Made by a program: the position numbers and the translations under genes. From assembly GCF_900215355.1 (NCBI RefSeq), contig NZ_OBEA01000003.1, forward strand, positions 62,001 to 126,000: a DNA stretch of 64,000 bases, read 5' to 3'. Numbering within the stretch: position 1 is the first letter of the stretch; every line of letters starts with the position of its first letter. The stretch is from Pseudooceanicola antarcticus. GTDB taxonomy: Bacteria > Pseudomonadota > Alphaproteobacteria > Rhodobacterales > Rhodobacteraceae. This document shows positions 26,801 to 35,262 of this stretch, piece after piece. The notes beneath the pieces were generated by a model. That model was not told where the DNA came from. It ran no database searches and saw nothing but the letters and a program-made list of their open reading frames with translations.

Positions 26801-27106
26801 ATGTCTTTCCGATTGAAGTTCTTTATGGCAGTTCGCGGCCTGGTCGCGCTCGTGCCCACGATCTCCATGATCGTACCGGTGAGCGCCACTGCGCAGGCCG
26901 GTGATACCGTCGAATCTCTGACCAACTTCATCCTGTCGAGTGACGAGCCCGACGAGGTGGAAACCGCATTCTGCGATCTGATGAACCTGGATGCAGATGC
27001 TGCGGCTGGCGTTGCGGAGAGCTATTCCGCGAATAACTCCGACGTCGACGGAGTCGACCTGGGCGGTTGTTCGACCGGCCCCAAAGCCCAGATCTTTATC
27101 ATCTGA
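26801..27106 (+). CDS. Small exported protein of unknown function
   Basis: A 101-residue protein with a signal peptide (hydrophobic stretch at residues 11-31, likely cleavage after ATAQA). The mature part of about 68 residues is acidic, with two cysteines (FCDLMN and GGCST) that could form a disulfide, and segments rich in Asp, Ala and Ser. No family is recognised. A GGGGGA ribosome binding site precedes the ATG. The 235-base gap upstream separates it from the glycosyltransferase genes and probably contains its own promoter. The predicted outer-membrane barrel follows after 12 bases, so the two are likely co-expressed and may act together at the outer membrane. Confidence 0.7.
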   Translation: MSFRLKFFMAVRGLVALVPTISMIVPVSATAQAGDTVESLTNFILSSDEPDEVETAFCDLMNLDADAAAGVAESYSANNSDVDGVDLGGCSTGPKAQIFII

Positions 27107-27118
27107 GGAAGGTACATC

Positions 27119-27850
27119 ATGCGTCCCATCGTTGCACTCCTGGCAGCATCCGCCTTCGCCCAGCCGGCTTTCGCTGATGACACCCGTTTCGAGGCCATCG
27201 CGATCTACTCGCAGACTGAAGATGGCACTGATTTCACCATGGGCAGCTTCCGCATGAAGCTGGCCGACGGACCCGCGGAGACCACCAGCGGCAATGAGCG
27301 CAACGCCCCCACCGGGCTGCGCCTGCGCTTCGATGCCCTGCGGTCGCGCTACGACACCGGCTATGACGCCACGCCCGGCCAGGGCGTCGAGGACGGCTAT
27401 CGCCTGCTGCTCTCCTACGGCATCCCGGTGAACGACGCGTTCACCGTCACCGTCACGGGTGGTGTGGTCTATCGCTCTCTCGAAGTGCGCCCCGTCACCG
27501 CGACCTCTCCGGCGGATTCCGATGACACCGGCGCCTTCCTGTCGATGGAGGCTGAATATGCAGCCGCTGCGGGCACCTTCCAGGGGATCGCGGAATACGA
27601 GAGCATCGGTGCGAACTACGTTGCTGCGACCTACCTGATGAACGTCGGCGACAACCTTCGTATCGGCCCGACCGCCAACTACGCGTTCAACGACGATTTC
27701 GAGCGTCGCGCGCTTGGTGCCTCTGCGGTGTTCAACCTGACCGACACCTTCGAGATCAAGGCGACTGTCGCCAAGGCCCGCCAGGACGTCACCGGCGGTT
27801 CCTCGAGCGAGTTCTCCTACGGTGAGGTCCAGCTGCTGGTCAACTTCTGA
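27119..27850 (+). CDS. Predicted outer-membrane beta-barrel protein
   Basis: A 243-residue exported protein. The signal peptide ends at FAQPAFA (residue about 19). The rest consists of alternating hydrophobic/polar strands with repeated aromatic residues, typical of a barrel of about ten strands, and the C-terminus is Phe (QLLVNF), the usual outer-membrane-protein ending. It could be a member of the BcsS-like barrels linked to exopolysaccharide loci in alphaproteobacteria, but this is a weak recognition. A GAGGAAGG ribosome binding site precedes the ATG. The position between glycosyltransferase genes and a sulfotransferase-like gene suggests a role in export or surface retention of the cluster product. 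Confidence 0.75.
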   Translation: MRPIVALLAASAFAQPAFADDTRFEAIAIYSQTEDGTDFTMGSFRMKLADGPAETTSGNERNAPTGLRLRFDALRSRYDTGYDATPGQGVEDGYRLLLSYGIPVNDAFTVTVTGGVVYRSLEVRPVTATSPADSDDTGAFLSMEAEYAAAAGTFQGIAEYESIGANYVAATYLMNVGDNLRIGPTANYAFNDDFERRALGASAVFNLTDTFEIKATVAKARQDVTGGSSSEFSYGEVQLLVNF

Positions 27851-27877
27851 CCGCGCAGCCTCTGGCGAACACCTGTC

Positions 27878-28741
27878 ATGGATAGCAAAGACCTATTGAT
27901 GTCGACGGCCCCCGATGAGGGGGCCGACGCAGACGAGGTGCGCCTGGATTACCTCGATTTCCAGCGCTCCTTCGTGCTGCTTTCGGACTTCCGCTCGGGT
28001 TCACACATGCTGAAGCTGTCGCTGGGCCGCCTGGCCCGCATGGTGACACCGGCAGAGCCCTTCAATCATCGTATCGCGCTTGGCGACGGCTACACGCTGG
28101 GCACCTTCCTGTGTCAGGGCGGCAAGATGCCCGAGGTGATGACCGAGGGCCACGATGCGGTGCAGCGGTTCCTGTCCAACTTCTATCGCTACATGCCGCC
28201 ACAGCGCAGCATCATCATCGACGTCAAGTATTCCCAGGCCTATGCCTTCGGGGTGAACGCCGAGATGGTTCACCCGATGCCGGTGCCGGTAGTGCTGGAG
28301 GAATGCGTCAAGCTGAAGATGCCGGTGGTGCACCTGACCCGCCGCGATCTGGTCGCCCAGGCGATCTCGCTGATGGTGGCGGAAGACAGCGGCGAATACC
28401 TGGTGAAGACCGGGGACAGCTCTGATGGCGGCGCCGACGTGCTGCGCCTGCCTGCCGGCGAGGTGCTGCGGCGGACCCAGCAGATGCGGAATGCGCGCGA
28501 GAATGCCAAGGCGGTGCTCGAGGCCCTGGGGGCCAATGTCCACCACGTGGTCTACGAGGATCTGATCGCAGAGGACTGGCGCAGCAGCTACCGCGACGTG
28601 TTGCGCTTCCTGGGCCAGTACGCAGACATCCCCGGTGGGTTCTCTTCGCCGACCAAGCGCCAGAACAGCCTGTCCCGCGTCAGCAACCTGGCCGAGATCC
28701 GGGCCTATGTAGGCAGCCGCGACCCCAGCCTGAACGGGTAG
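27878..28741 (+). CDS. Sulfotransferase-like (Stf0-type) protein
   Basis: A 287-residue protein. The segment LLSDFRSGSHMLKLSL (residues about 35-50) resembles the phosphosulfate-binding loop of Stf0-type and related sulfotransferases, where PRSGSTxL is usual. Later HLTRRDLVAQAISLMVA fits the 3-prime phosphate-binding region that contains Arg and Ser, and VYEDLIAEDW is typical of the C-terminal part. It would use PAPS to sulfate a carbohydrate or lipid. PAPS synthesis genes are not in the window. Other P-loop relatives cannot be excluded. The stop is followed three bases later by the NRPS start, which ties it to that gene. No strong ribosome binding site is seen before its ATG, and an internal ATG at 27899 is possible. 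Confidence 0.72.
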   Translation: MDSKDLLMSTAPDEGADADEVRLDYLDFQRSFVLLSDFRSGSHMLKLSLGRLARMVTPAEPFNHRIALGDGYTLGTFLCQGGKMPEVMTEGHDAVQRFLSNFYRYMPPQRSIIIDVKYSQAYAFGVNAEMVHPMPVPVVLEECVKLKMPVVHLTRRDLVAQAISLMVAEDSGEYLVKTGDSSDGGADVLRLPAGEVLRRTQQMRNARENAKAVLEALGANVHHVVYEDLIAEDWRSSYRDVLRFLGQYADIPGGFSSPTKRQNSLSRVSNLAEIRAYVGSRDPSLNG

Positions 28742-28744
28742 GTC

Positions 28745-31700
28745 ATGTCCCGCTCTGCCTCCCAACCGAACGGCTTCGAGCGTGTGATCAGGCTCAACAA
28801 GGACGAACTGGATATCTGGCTGGCCGACCAGGCCGCGCCCGAGGGCAGCCATGCGCTGGTGTCCCATGCGGTGCGGATGAACGGGCCGCTGGACGAGGAT
28901 GCTTTGCGCCGCGCCGTGGCCGACCTTGCCGAATGCCACCCGGAAACCCGCGTACGGATCGGCGAGGAGGAGGGCGAGCCCTGCAAGCTTTATGCCGATC
29001 CCGCAACGGTGCCGGTCTTCATCGAGGAATTGCCGGCCGACTGCCCTGACCTGGAGGCCGCGCTGAGCAGCTGGCTGATCCGTGTCGTCGGGCTGAGGAT
29101 CGAGCTGAAGCGCGCGCCCGCCATGGCGATGCGGGTGCTCAAGCTGGAGCAAGGGCACTGGGTGCTGATGCTTCAGATCCACCATATCTGCGCCGATGAC
29201 ATCACCGTTTCCCTGTTGATGCGTGATTTCGGACGCTGCTACTCTGCCGCCCTCAAGGGGCAGGCCCATGCGCCCGAGTTCGCACGCGCCCAGTCCGCGC
29301 GCGAGGCGCCGCAGCGCACGCCCGAGATCAAGGTCGTCGCCAACCCCGCCTCGGCCGCGCTGCCCTGGCCGGGCCGGACGGTCTATGGCGCCGCCAGCCC
29401 GGACCGCGCCGGAGTCAGTGTCCAGTTCCAGACCCGCCTGCCCACCGATGAGATCGCGCGCCTGCGCGCCTGCGCCCATGCCACCGGGGTTTCGCTTTTC
29501 TGCCTGATGGCGGCGGGGCTGCAGGTGGCGCTGTCGCGCTACTGCATGGTCCCCGAGGTCGGCCTGGGCATCGGCGTCTCGACGCGGGCCAATGAAAGCG
29601 CCATGGAGTTGGTCGGCAATTGGGTCGACTACATCGGCATCACGCAGGAAATCGCGCCCGATCTTCCGGTCACCGAGTTGGCGCGTGGCTTCAGCCAGCG
29701 CCTGAAGGACCTGCGCGAGGGGCGGGGGCAGCAGACCCACCTGCATTTCTCGGCCAGCATCGTGCGCTATCTGCAGGAGCGGGACCTTCCCGAGATCGAG
29801 GGCATCGAGGCAAGCCTCGTCACCCTGCCGGCAGACAGCGTCCTGATGGAGTTTGCTGCCAGCCTGCGTGAACGGCCCGAGGGCATGGAAGTGCTGCTGC
29901 GCGGTCGCACGGGGCTTTTCTCTCTCGATGATCTCGAGGCCATCATGGGCGCCTGGCAGGGCATCCTTGCCGGTGTCAGCCCGGACAGCAGCGAGGCTCC
30001 GGGCAGCCTGCCGCTGTCCGACGAGACCCGGCGCGCCATCGCCGCGCGTGGCCGCAATGAGCTGGAGACGGGCGCGGAGCTCGATCCCGCTGCCCTTTTC
30101 GCCGCCGTGGTGAAGACCAACCCGCAGGGGCTGGCGGTGACCGGCGGGTCGCAGAGCCTGGACTACACCGCGCTGGAGCGCGCCGCCTGCGGGTTGGCGA
30201 GCTGGTTTGGCGAAAGCGCGGGGCTGCGGGCCGGCGACCGCCTGGCCATCGCGCTCGATCATGGCCCGGAACTGGCGCTGACCCATCTTGCGGCGCTTCT
30301 GGCCGGGCTGGTCATCGTGCCGATCGACGTCAGCTATCCCGATGCCCGCATCGCGCAGGTGATCTCGCGCGCGGGGTGCAAGCTGCTGCTGACCACGGGC
30401 GGGCGCCAGACTGAACGGATGCAGAAGCTCTGCGCCGGGACGGTGGCGCAACGCGAGCTGCCCGAGACCGGGACGCTGACCGAGCCCGTCACGCCCGTTG
30501 CCGTGCCGCCCGAGGCACCGGCCTATGTCATCTATACCTCCGGCTCCACCGGCGTGCCCAAGGGCGTGGTGGTGCCGCGCAGCGCCATTGCCCGGCTGAT
30601 CCCCGGCTGCTTCCCGCTGCGCCCCGGACCGGGCGACCGGCTGGGCCAGCTGGCCTCGCCCGGCTTCGACGGCATGTTCATCGAGCTCTGGGGCGCGCTG
30701 CTGAACGGCGCGGCGCTGGTCTGCCCGGTGGGGCCGCTCAATTCCGTGCCCGCCTACGCCGCCTTCCTGCGCGACAACGGGATCACCCATCAGTTCATCA
30801 CCACCTCGATCTTCAACCTGCTGGTCGATGAAGAGCCTGCGGCCTTCGCCGGGTTGCGGGAAGTGACGATTGGCGGAGAGGCGGCCTCGATCCGCCACGT
30901 GGCGGCCTTCATGGCGCATTATCCAGAGACGCCGCTCTCCAATGTCTATGGCCCGACCGAGAACGGCGCGCTGACCACCGGCTACCGCCTGCGCCCGTTC
31001 GAGGATGGCGCGGTCAGCAGCCTTCCCATCGGCCAGCCGCTGCCCGGCAACCTGGCCTTCGTGCTGGACGCCAACCTGTCGCTGCAGCCCGATGGCTTCC
31101 TGGGCGAGCTCTGGATCGGCGGGCCGGGCCTGGCGCTTGGCTACGACGGGGACGCGGCCCTGACCGAGGCGCGCTTCCGCATGTTCCGCCCCGAGGAACT
31201 GGGCCTGCCCGAGGGCCCACCGGTGAGGCTCTACCGTACCGGAGACAAGGCCCGCTGGGACGCCAGGGGGCAGGTGATCGAATTCCACGGGCGGATCGAC
31301 AGCCAGGTGAAGTTCAACGGCAACCGGATCGACCCGGCCGAGATCGAAGCGGTGATGCAGCAGGTGCCCGGCGTCCGTCTGGCTGCCGTCATCCCGCAGC
31401 TTGGCAAGGATGGTGGCGCGGTGAGCGGCCTGTTGGGGGCCTATGACAGCGAGCGCTCCGATATCGACGCCCAGGTGCTGGAGAGCCGCCTGCGCGCCGC
31501 GCTGGCCCAATCCCTTCCGCGCTCGATGCATCCGACCCGCCTGGTCTTCCATCCCGAGGGGCTGCCCCTGAACCAGAGCGGCAAGATCGACCGCAAGGCC
31601 CTGGCAGAGCGCGACCAATCCGCTGCCGGGCAGGCCGAGGTAAAGGACGAGACCGGCGATCCCGGCCTTCGCGCCCTCTGGTGCGAGATGCTGGGCCTGA

Positions 31701-33250
31701 CCAGCGCCAGGGCCGAGGATGACTTCTTCAATTCGGGTGGCCATTCGGTCTTGGCCATGCGCTTCCTTGCCCGGCTCGCGCGCCAGCTGGACCTTTCGGT
31801 GACCCTGCATGAGTTCCTGCAGAGCCCCACCCTTGGCGCGCTGGAAGCGCGGCTGGCCCAGGCGGGCCGCGCCCCCGCGGAAGAGCGTGAGTATCGCTAC
31901 CTGAACCAGCTGAGGTCGGGGCCCGCGGGGGCGGTGCCCTTGATCTGTCTGCCGGGCGTCGTTGGACAGCCCGGATGGGCCTTCGCGGCGCTCAAGAAGA
32001 TACCCGAGATCGAGCATCCGATCCTGGGCTTGCAGATCCCCGACGACACCGTGCCCGAAAGCGTCGAGGCCGTTGCCACGCTCTTTGCCCGGGACATCAT
32101 GGAGTGGCACCGCGCGCGCGGCCTGCAAGAGGGGCCGATCCTTTTGGGCTTCTCGATGGCGGGCTTCATGGCCGGTGTGGTCACAGCCGCGCTGGAAAAG
32201 GCCGGGATGCCGCCCTCGCAGCTTCTCATGCTGGACCCCGGCTGCACGCTTTTTCCGAAGGTGGCCGCGCCCGGCCCCGCGGGGGAAAATCTGACCGAGT
32301 CGCTGCATCATATGCGGCTGGCCCATGACCTGCGCCCCATCGAGACGCCGATCCGGTTCGTCTTCGCCACCCGCAGCTTCCCCACCCCGGCCCATGGCTC
32401 ACCCGAGGAATGGGCTATCCTGGCGCGCGGTGGCGTGGCGATCTATCCGGTCAGTACCTTCCACGCTGCCCTCCCCAACAAGGATGGAGGAGGACTTATG
32501 GCGAAGATCGTCGTCGATCTGCTCTCGGACAGCTGGCAGCCCGAGCGGGTGCTGAACGCGGCCTGGAGCGACGCCGACCTGGCCATGCTGACCGCCGCCG
32601 GACAAGCGGCGCGCAGGGGCGACTTTGCTGCCGCCAAGGCGCAGCTTCTGGCCCTGCCGGAGAGCCGCCGCGCGATCGCGCCGGTGCAGAGCTACCTGCT
32701 CTGGCTGGCAGAGACCATGCGTGACCATGAGGTGCTGGTGCGGGAGGCCGAGCAGTGTCTGCGCCAGCCACGGCAGGCCAGTGTCGCCAGGGTGCTGACG
32801 CTGATAGACGCGCTGCATCTCGTGGCCGAGCCCGAGCTGGCCGATGCCCTGGACGAGAAAGTCCTGGATCTGCTGGCCTCCACTTCGCCGGGAGCCGTCT
32901 TCCGCCGGGTGCGTCGCTGGCTGCGCCGCAGGCGGCCGGATCGCGTCATGCGCATCATGCTGGACCCGGCGCTGCTGGACGAAGACCCGGTAGAGATCGG
33001 CCTCCTGCGCCTGCTGGTTTCACGCCACGACGGTACGCTTTCAGACAGTGAGTTTGCCGAGACGCTGCTTGAGCTGCTCTCTTCCGAAGGGGCCGAGCTG
33101 GCGCATTTCCGCGAAGCCATCCGCGCCCTCCTGAGCCCTTCGGATGCCTCTCTCTTCGAGCGCGTGATGGAGCTGGCCAATCGTCGGTTCCCGCGCGAAC
33201 CGACGCTGAAGGACCTGGAACGGGCCTGGGCACGGAAGAGCATGGCATGA
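28745..33250 (+). CDS. Single-module non-ribosomal peptide synthetase, C-A-PCP-TE, with C-terminal helical extension
   Basis: A 1501-residue multidomain enzyme. The condensation domain (about residues 10-430) has HHICADD at 146-152, a variant of HHxxxDG. The adenylation domain (about 450-960) has A3 YTSGSTGVPKG from Tyr597, NVYGPTEN, YRTGD, and the A8/A10-like GRIDSQVKFNGNRI and NQSGKIDRKA. The carrier domain has the pantetheinylation Ser1001 in GGHSV. The thioesterase domain (about 1045-1265) has nucleophile Ser1137 in GFSMAG, where the usual last Gly is Ala. The remaining 230 residues are helical and resemble the repeat region of the first glycosyltransferase. A lone module that starts with a condensation domain suggests an acyl- or aminoacyl-accepting role. 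The amino acid cannot be assigned by eye. The stop overlaps the PPTase start. Confidence 0.9.
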   Translation: MSRSASQPNGFERVIRLNKDELDIWLADQAAPEGSHALVSHAVRMNGPLDEDALRRAVADLAECHPETRVRIGEEEGEPCKLYADPATVPVFIEELPADCPDLEAALSSWLIRVVGLRIELKRAPAMAMRVLKLEQGHWVLMLQIHHICADDITVSLLMRDFGRCYSAALKGQAHAPEFARAQSAREAPQRTPEIKVVANPASAALPWPGRTVYGAASPDRAGVSVQFQTRLPTDEIARLRACAHATGVSLFCLMAAGLQVALSRYCMVPEVGLGIGVSTRANESAMELVGNWVDYIGITQEIAPDLPVTELARGFSQRLKDLREGRGQQTHLHFSASIVRYLQERDLPEIEGIEASLVTLPADSVLMEFAASLRERPEGMEVLLRGRTGLFSLDDLEAIMGAWQGILAGVSPDSSEAPGSLPLSDETRRAIAARGRNELETGAELDPAALFAAVVKTNPQGLAVTGGSQSLDYTALERAACGLASWFGESAGLRAGDRLAIALDHGPELALTHLAALLAGLVIVPIDVSYPDARIAQVISRAGCKLLLTTGGRQTERMQKLCAGTVAQRELPETGTLTEPVTPVAVPPEAPAYVIYTSGSTGVPKGVVVPRSAIARLIPGCFPLRPGPGDRLGQLASPGFDGMFIELWGALLNGAALVCPVGPLNSVPAYAAFLRDNGITHQFITTSIFNLLVDEEPAAFAGLREVTIGGEAASIRHVAAFMAHYPETPLSNVYGPTENGALTTGYRLRPFEDGAVSSLPIGQPLPGNLAFVLDANLSLQPDGFLGELWIGGPGLALGYDGDAALTEARFRMFRPEELGLPEGPPVRLYRTGDKARWDARGQVIEFHGRIDSQVKFNGNRIDPAEIEAVMQQVPGVRLAAVIPQLGKDGGAVSGLLGAYDSERSDIDAQVLESRLRAALAQSLPRSMHPTRLVFHPEGLPLNQSGKIDRKALAERDQSAAGQAEVKDETGDPGLRALWCEMLGLTSARAEDDFFNSGGHSVLAMRFLARLARQLDLSVTLHEFLQSPTLGALEARLAQAGRAPAEEREYRYLNQLRSGPAGAVPLICLPGVVGQPGWAFAALKKIPEIEHPILGLQIPDDTVPESVEAVATLFARDIMEWHRARGLQEGPILLGFSMAGFMAGVVTAALEKAGMPPSQLLMLDPGCTLFPKVAAPGPAGENLTESLHHMRLAHDLRPIETPIRFVFATRSFPTPAHGSPEEWAILARGGVAIYPVSTFHAALPNKDGGGLMAKIVVDLLSDSWQPERVLNAAWSDADLAMLTAAGQAARRGDFAAAKAQLLALPESRRAIAPVQSYLLWLAETMRDHEVLVREAEQCLRQPRQASVARVLTLIDALHLVAEPELADALDEKVLDLLASTSPGAVFRRVRRWLRRRRPDRVMRIMLDPALLDEDPVEIGLLRLLVSRHDGTLSDSEFAETLLELLSSEGAELAHFREAIRALLSPSDASLFERVMELANRRFPREPTLKDLERAWARKSMA

Positions 33251-33885
33251 GGGCAGGCGCCCTGGCCGAGGCGCTCGGGGCGTTGTTGCCGGAGGGGATG
33301 GCCCAGGGCTGCGTCGCGATCGACCGGGACTATCCACTCTTTCCGACCGAGACCCTGCCCGAGGCAGCGCCGTCGCGCCTGAGGGAATTCGCTGCAGGCC
33401 GCGAGGCGGCGCGAATCGCCCTTGGTTCGGTCGGAGCGCCCTCCCTTGCCATCCCGCGCCTGCCCTCCGGGGCACCGCTTTGGCCTCGGGGCTTCTGCGG
33501 GGCGATAAGTCATAGCGGGGGCTTCGCCATGGCGGTTATCGCGCCGGTCTCTCTGGCTGCGGCTACGGGTCTCGACATTGTTGCCCCAGAAGATCACCCC
33601 GAGCCCGAGATATGGCCCCTGTTCCTGCGCCCCGAAGAGATCCTTGGTACTCGGGAGATGCGCGGGGGAAGGGCCGTGGCTGCGCTGGCCTCGAAGGAGG
33701 CCGGGGCCAAGGCGATGGCCGGCGCAGGCGGCCTTGTGCCTGAGCTGCGCGGGATGCGGATCTCGCTCGCGCCGGATCTGACGGGCTTCACGCTGGAGGG
33801 GGTTGGGGGTGCCGAGATTAGGGGCCGTCTCTGCCGCGCCGAGGGCTATCAGCTGGCCTTCTGCAGCACCGATATGCGGGGCTGA
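33247..33885 (+). CDS. 4-phosphopantetheinyl transferase, EntD-type
   Basis: A 212-residue Sfp/EntD-group enzyme that attaches phosphopantetheine from CoA to the carrier-protein serine of the NRPS. Family motifs seen are the N-terminal REFAAGREAARIAL, LWPRGFCGAISHSGG near residue 85, GLDIVAPEDH near 110 with the magnesium-binding Asp, and ASKEAGAKA near 155 in the KEA region. The length is normal. The ATG overlaps the NRPS stop (ATGA), so the modifying enzyme is made together with its substrate. A primary-metabolism PPTase (AcpS) would normally exist elsewhere, which makes this one dedicated to the cluster. It is the last gene of the accessory cluster. Confidence 0.88.
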   Translation: MRAGALAEALGALLPEGMAQGCVAIDRDYPLFPTETLPEAAPSRLREFAAGREAARIALGSVGAPSLAIPRLPSGAPLWPRGFCGAISHSGGFAMAVIAPVSLAAATGLDIVAPEDHPEPEIWPLFLRPEEILGTREMRGGRAVAALASKEAGAKAMAGAGGLVPELRGMRISLAPDLTGFTLEGVGGAEIRGRLCRAEGYQLAFCSTDMRG

Positions 33886-34230
33886 TTTACGCTTTGCCCG
33901 CACTCCGGCGATTCCCCTCTGGGCCATGGCCGGGGCCGGTCTGCTGCCATCCGTGCTATAGCGGTTAGACCGGAATGTCTCGTCCTGACTGCGGCGGATG
34001 GCGAGCCGGGAGCCGGTGGATTGCACCTGACAGGCCACGCTCTTCTGCGGCGCGGAAGGACCTGGGGCGGGGGATCTGATTTTGATTACAAGATCTTACG
34101 CTGTTCTCTCGGCGCTCGCACCGGAGCGGCAAGGCGCATTCCGTCGAGGCGCGAGTTGCCACGGGCAAGGCACATGAGGACGCTGCCCTGACGGGCGCAT
34201 CCACGGATCACATGTCTTTTCAGAGAGAGA
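33886..34230. other. Gap between the accessory cluster and tRNA-Gln
   Basis: No convincing gene, terminator or promoter. The segment 34075-34110 is locally AT-rich (GATTTTGATTACAAGATC), and a long interrupted dyad may exist around 33960-34010. No integrase, direct repeat of the tRNA end or transposon remnant was noticed. Confidence 0.4.
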
Positions 34231-34305
34231 TGGCTGGGGTGGTAGGATTCGAACCTACGGTACACTGTACCAAAAACAGCTGCCTTACCACTTGGCTACA
34301 CCCCA
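34231..34305 (-). tRNA. tRNA-Gln (anticodon TTG)
   Basis: On the minus strand the 75-base sequence folds as a complete cloverleaf. The acceptor arm TGGGGTG pairs with CACCCCA, followed by the discriminator G and an encoded CCA. The anticodon loop TTTTGGT gives anticodon TTG, read as glutamine. The T-arm loop TTCGAAT is standard. Confidence 0.96.
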
Positions 34306-34531
34306 ACGGTGACGCGCTAACTAATGAAAGCTTCGGGGGTGTTCAACCCCTTTTCAGCACAAACCTCACCGCTTTTTCGAGATCGCCGCCAGAGCTCTGA
34401 ATTCCCTCGCGGCAGCCTGGCTCGGGCGCGGGGCATGAGGCGGGCGGGGCGCCCGGAAACCTGCGCTTTCACGCCCTTTTCCGGTGCGCTGCCGGTTCTC
34501 TTGAGGAAGTCTCGAGACGGTCTTGCGGTGC

Positions 34532-35155
34532 TCAGTCGCGCAGCTCGTCCGGGCGCACGCCCCAGAGCGCGCTCTTCGGGGCCCAGCCCTTGTAGCCATT
34601 GACCGAAAGCTTGCACCAGTCGGGCTCGCACTTGTCCAGATCGGCGATCACGCCTGCCTCGAGCTGGGCCACCACGCGGGCGTCCTTCGAGGGCTGGAAG
34701 TGCAGCGGCAGCAGGTCATCCTGGACCATCACCGTGCGATTGCCCGAAAGCAGCACGTAGTGCACCCAGCCGCCGATTCCGTCGTGATCGCGAATCTGCC
34801 GCCAGTGACCATATTCGGCGATGACCTCGACCGGCATGTCGCGGCGCAGGAAGACCCAGTCGATGCGATGGGTCTTCGAGGGGCCACGGCGGATATTGGC
34901 CTTTTCGGCCTTCATCGACACGAAGCGCGGCAGCGGCAGATGGGTGACCGACCCGATGCGGGCGGGCTGTTCGGCCGCCGGTGCGGGGGCGGGGGAACTG
35001 GCGGCGGCAACCTGCTCGCCGATGGCCACGGCAGGGCTGTCGGTGCCCGGCAGGTCCGAATCCTCGAAGCCCGGCGTCTCGGCTGCGGCAAGGATGCCGG
35101 CGATGCCGAAGAACGAGAGGGCCAGCGCCAGGATGCGCTTGCGCGTCTGGGTCAT
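34532..35155 (-). CDS. Exported protein with two bacterial SH3-like repeats
   Basis: A 207-residue protein with an N-terminal signal or anchor (ILALALSFFGIAGILAAAE, residues about 8-26), a Pro/Ala-rich linker, and two SH3-like units. The first contains NIRRGPSKTHRIDW and ends GGWVHYVLL. The second contains HFQPSKDARVVAQLE and ends KGWAPKSALWG. Such proteins bind peptidoglycan or regulate wall enzymes in the periplasm. The start ATG at 35155 precedes the signal peptide directly. The longer frame upstream would bury the signal and is rejected. It is divergent from the 2-hydroxyacid dehydrogenase. Another SH3-domain protein lies at 39761-40423. Confidence 0.82.
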   Translation of the reverse strand: MTQTRKRILALALSFFGIAGILAAAETPGFEDSDLPGTDSPAVAIGEQVAAASSPAPAPAAEQPARIGSVTHLPLPRFVSMKAEKANIRRGPSKTHRIDWVFLRRDMPVEVIAEYGHWRQIRDHDGIGGWVHYVLLSGNRTVMVQDDLLPLHFQPSKDARVVAQLEAGVIADLDKCEPDWCKLSVNGYKGWAPKSALWGVRPDELRD

Positions 35156-35262
35156 GATGCTGCTCGTGTCGTTGCTGCCTCGCCAGGGGTTCTTGTGCCC
35201 CTGAGCGCTTTGCGCCACTTTGCCTGCGAATTGCCGCGATGGGAAGACGGAGGAGCCAGCCC

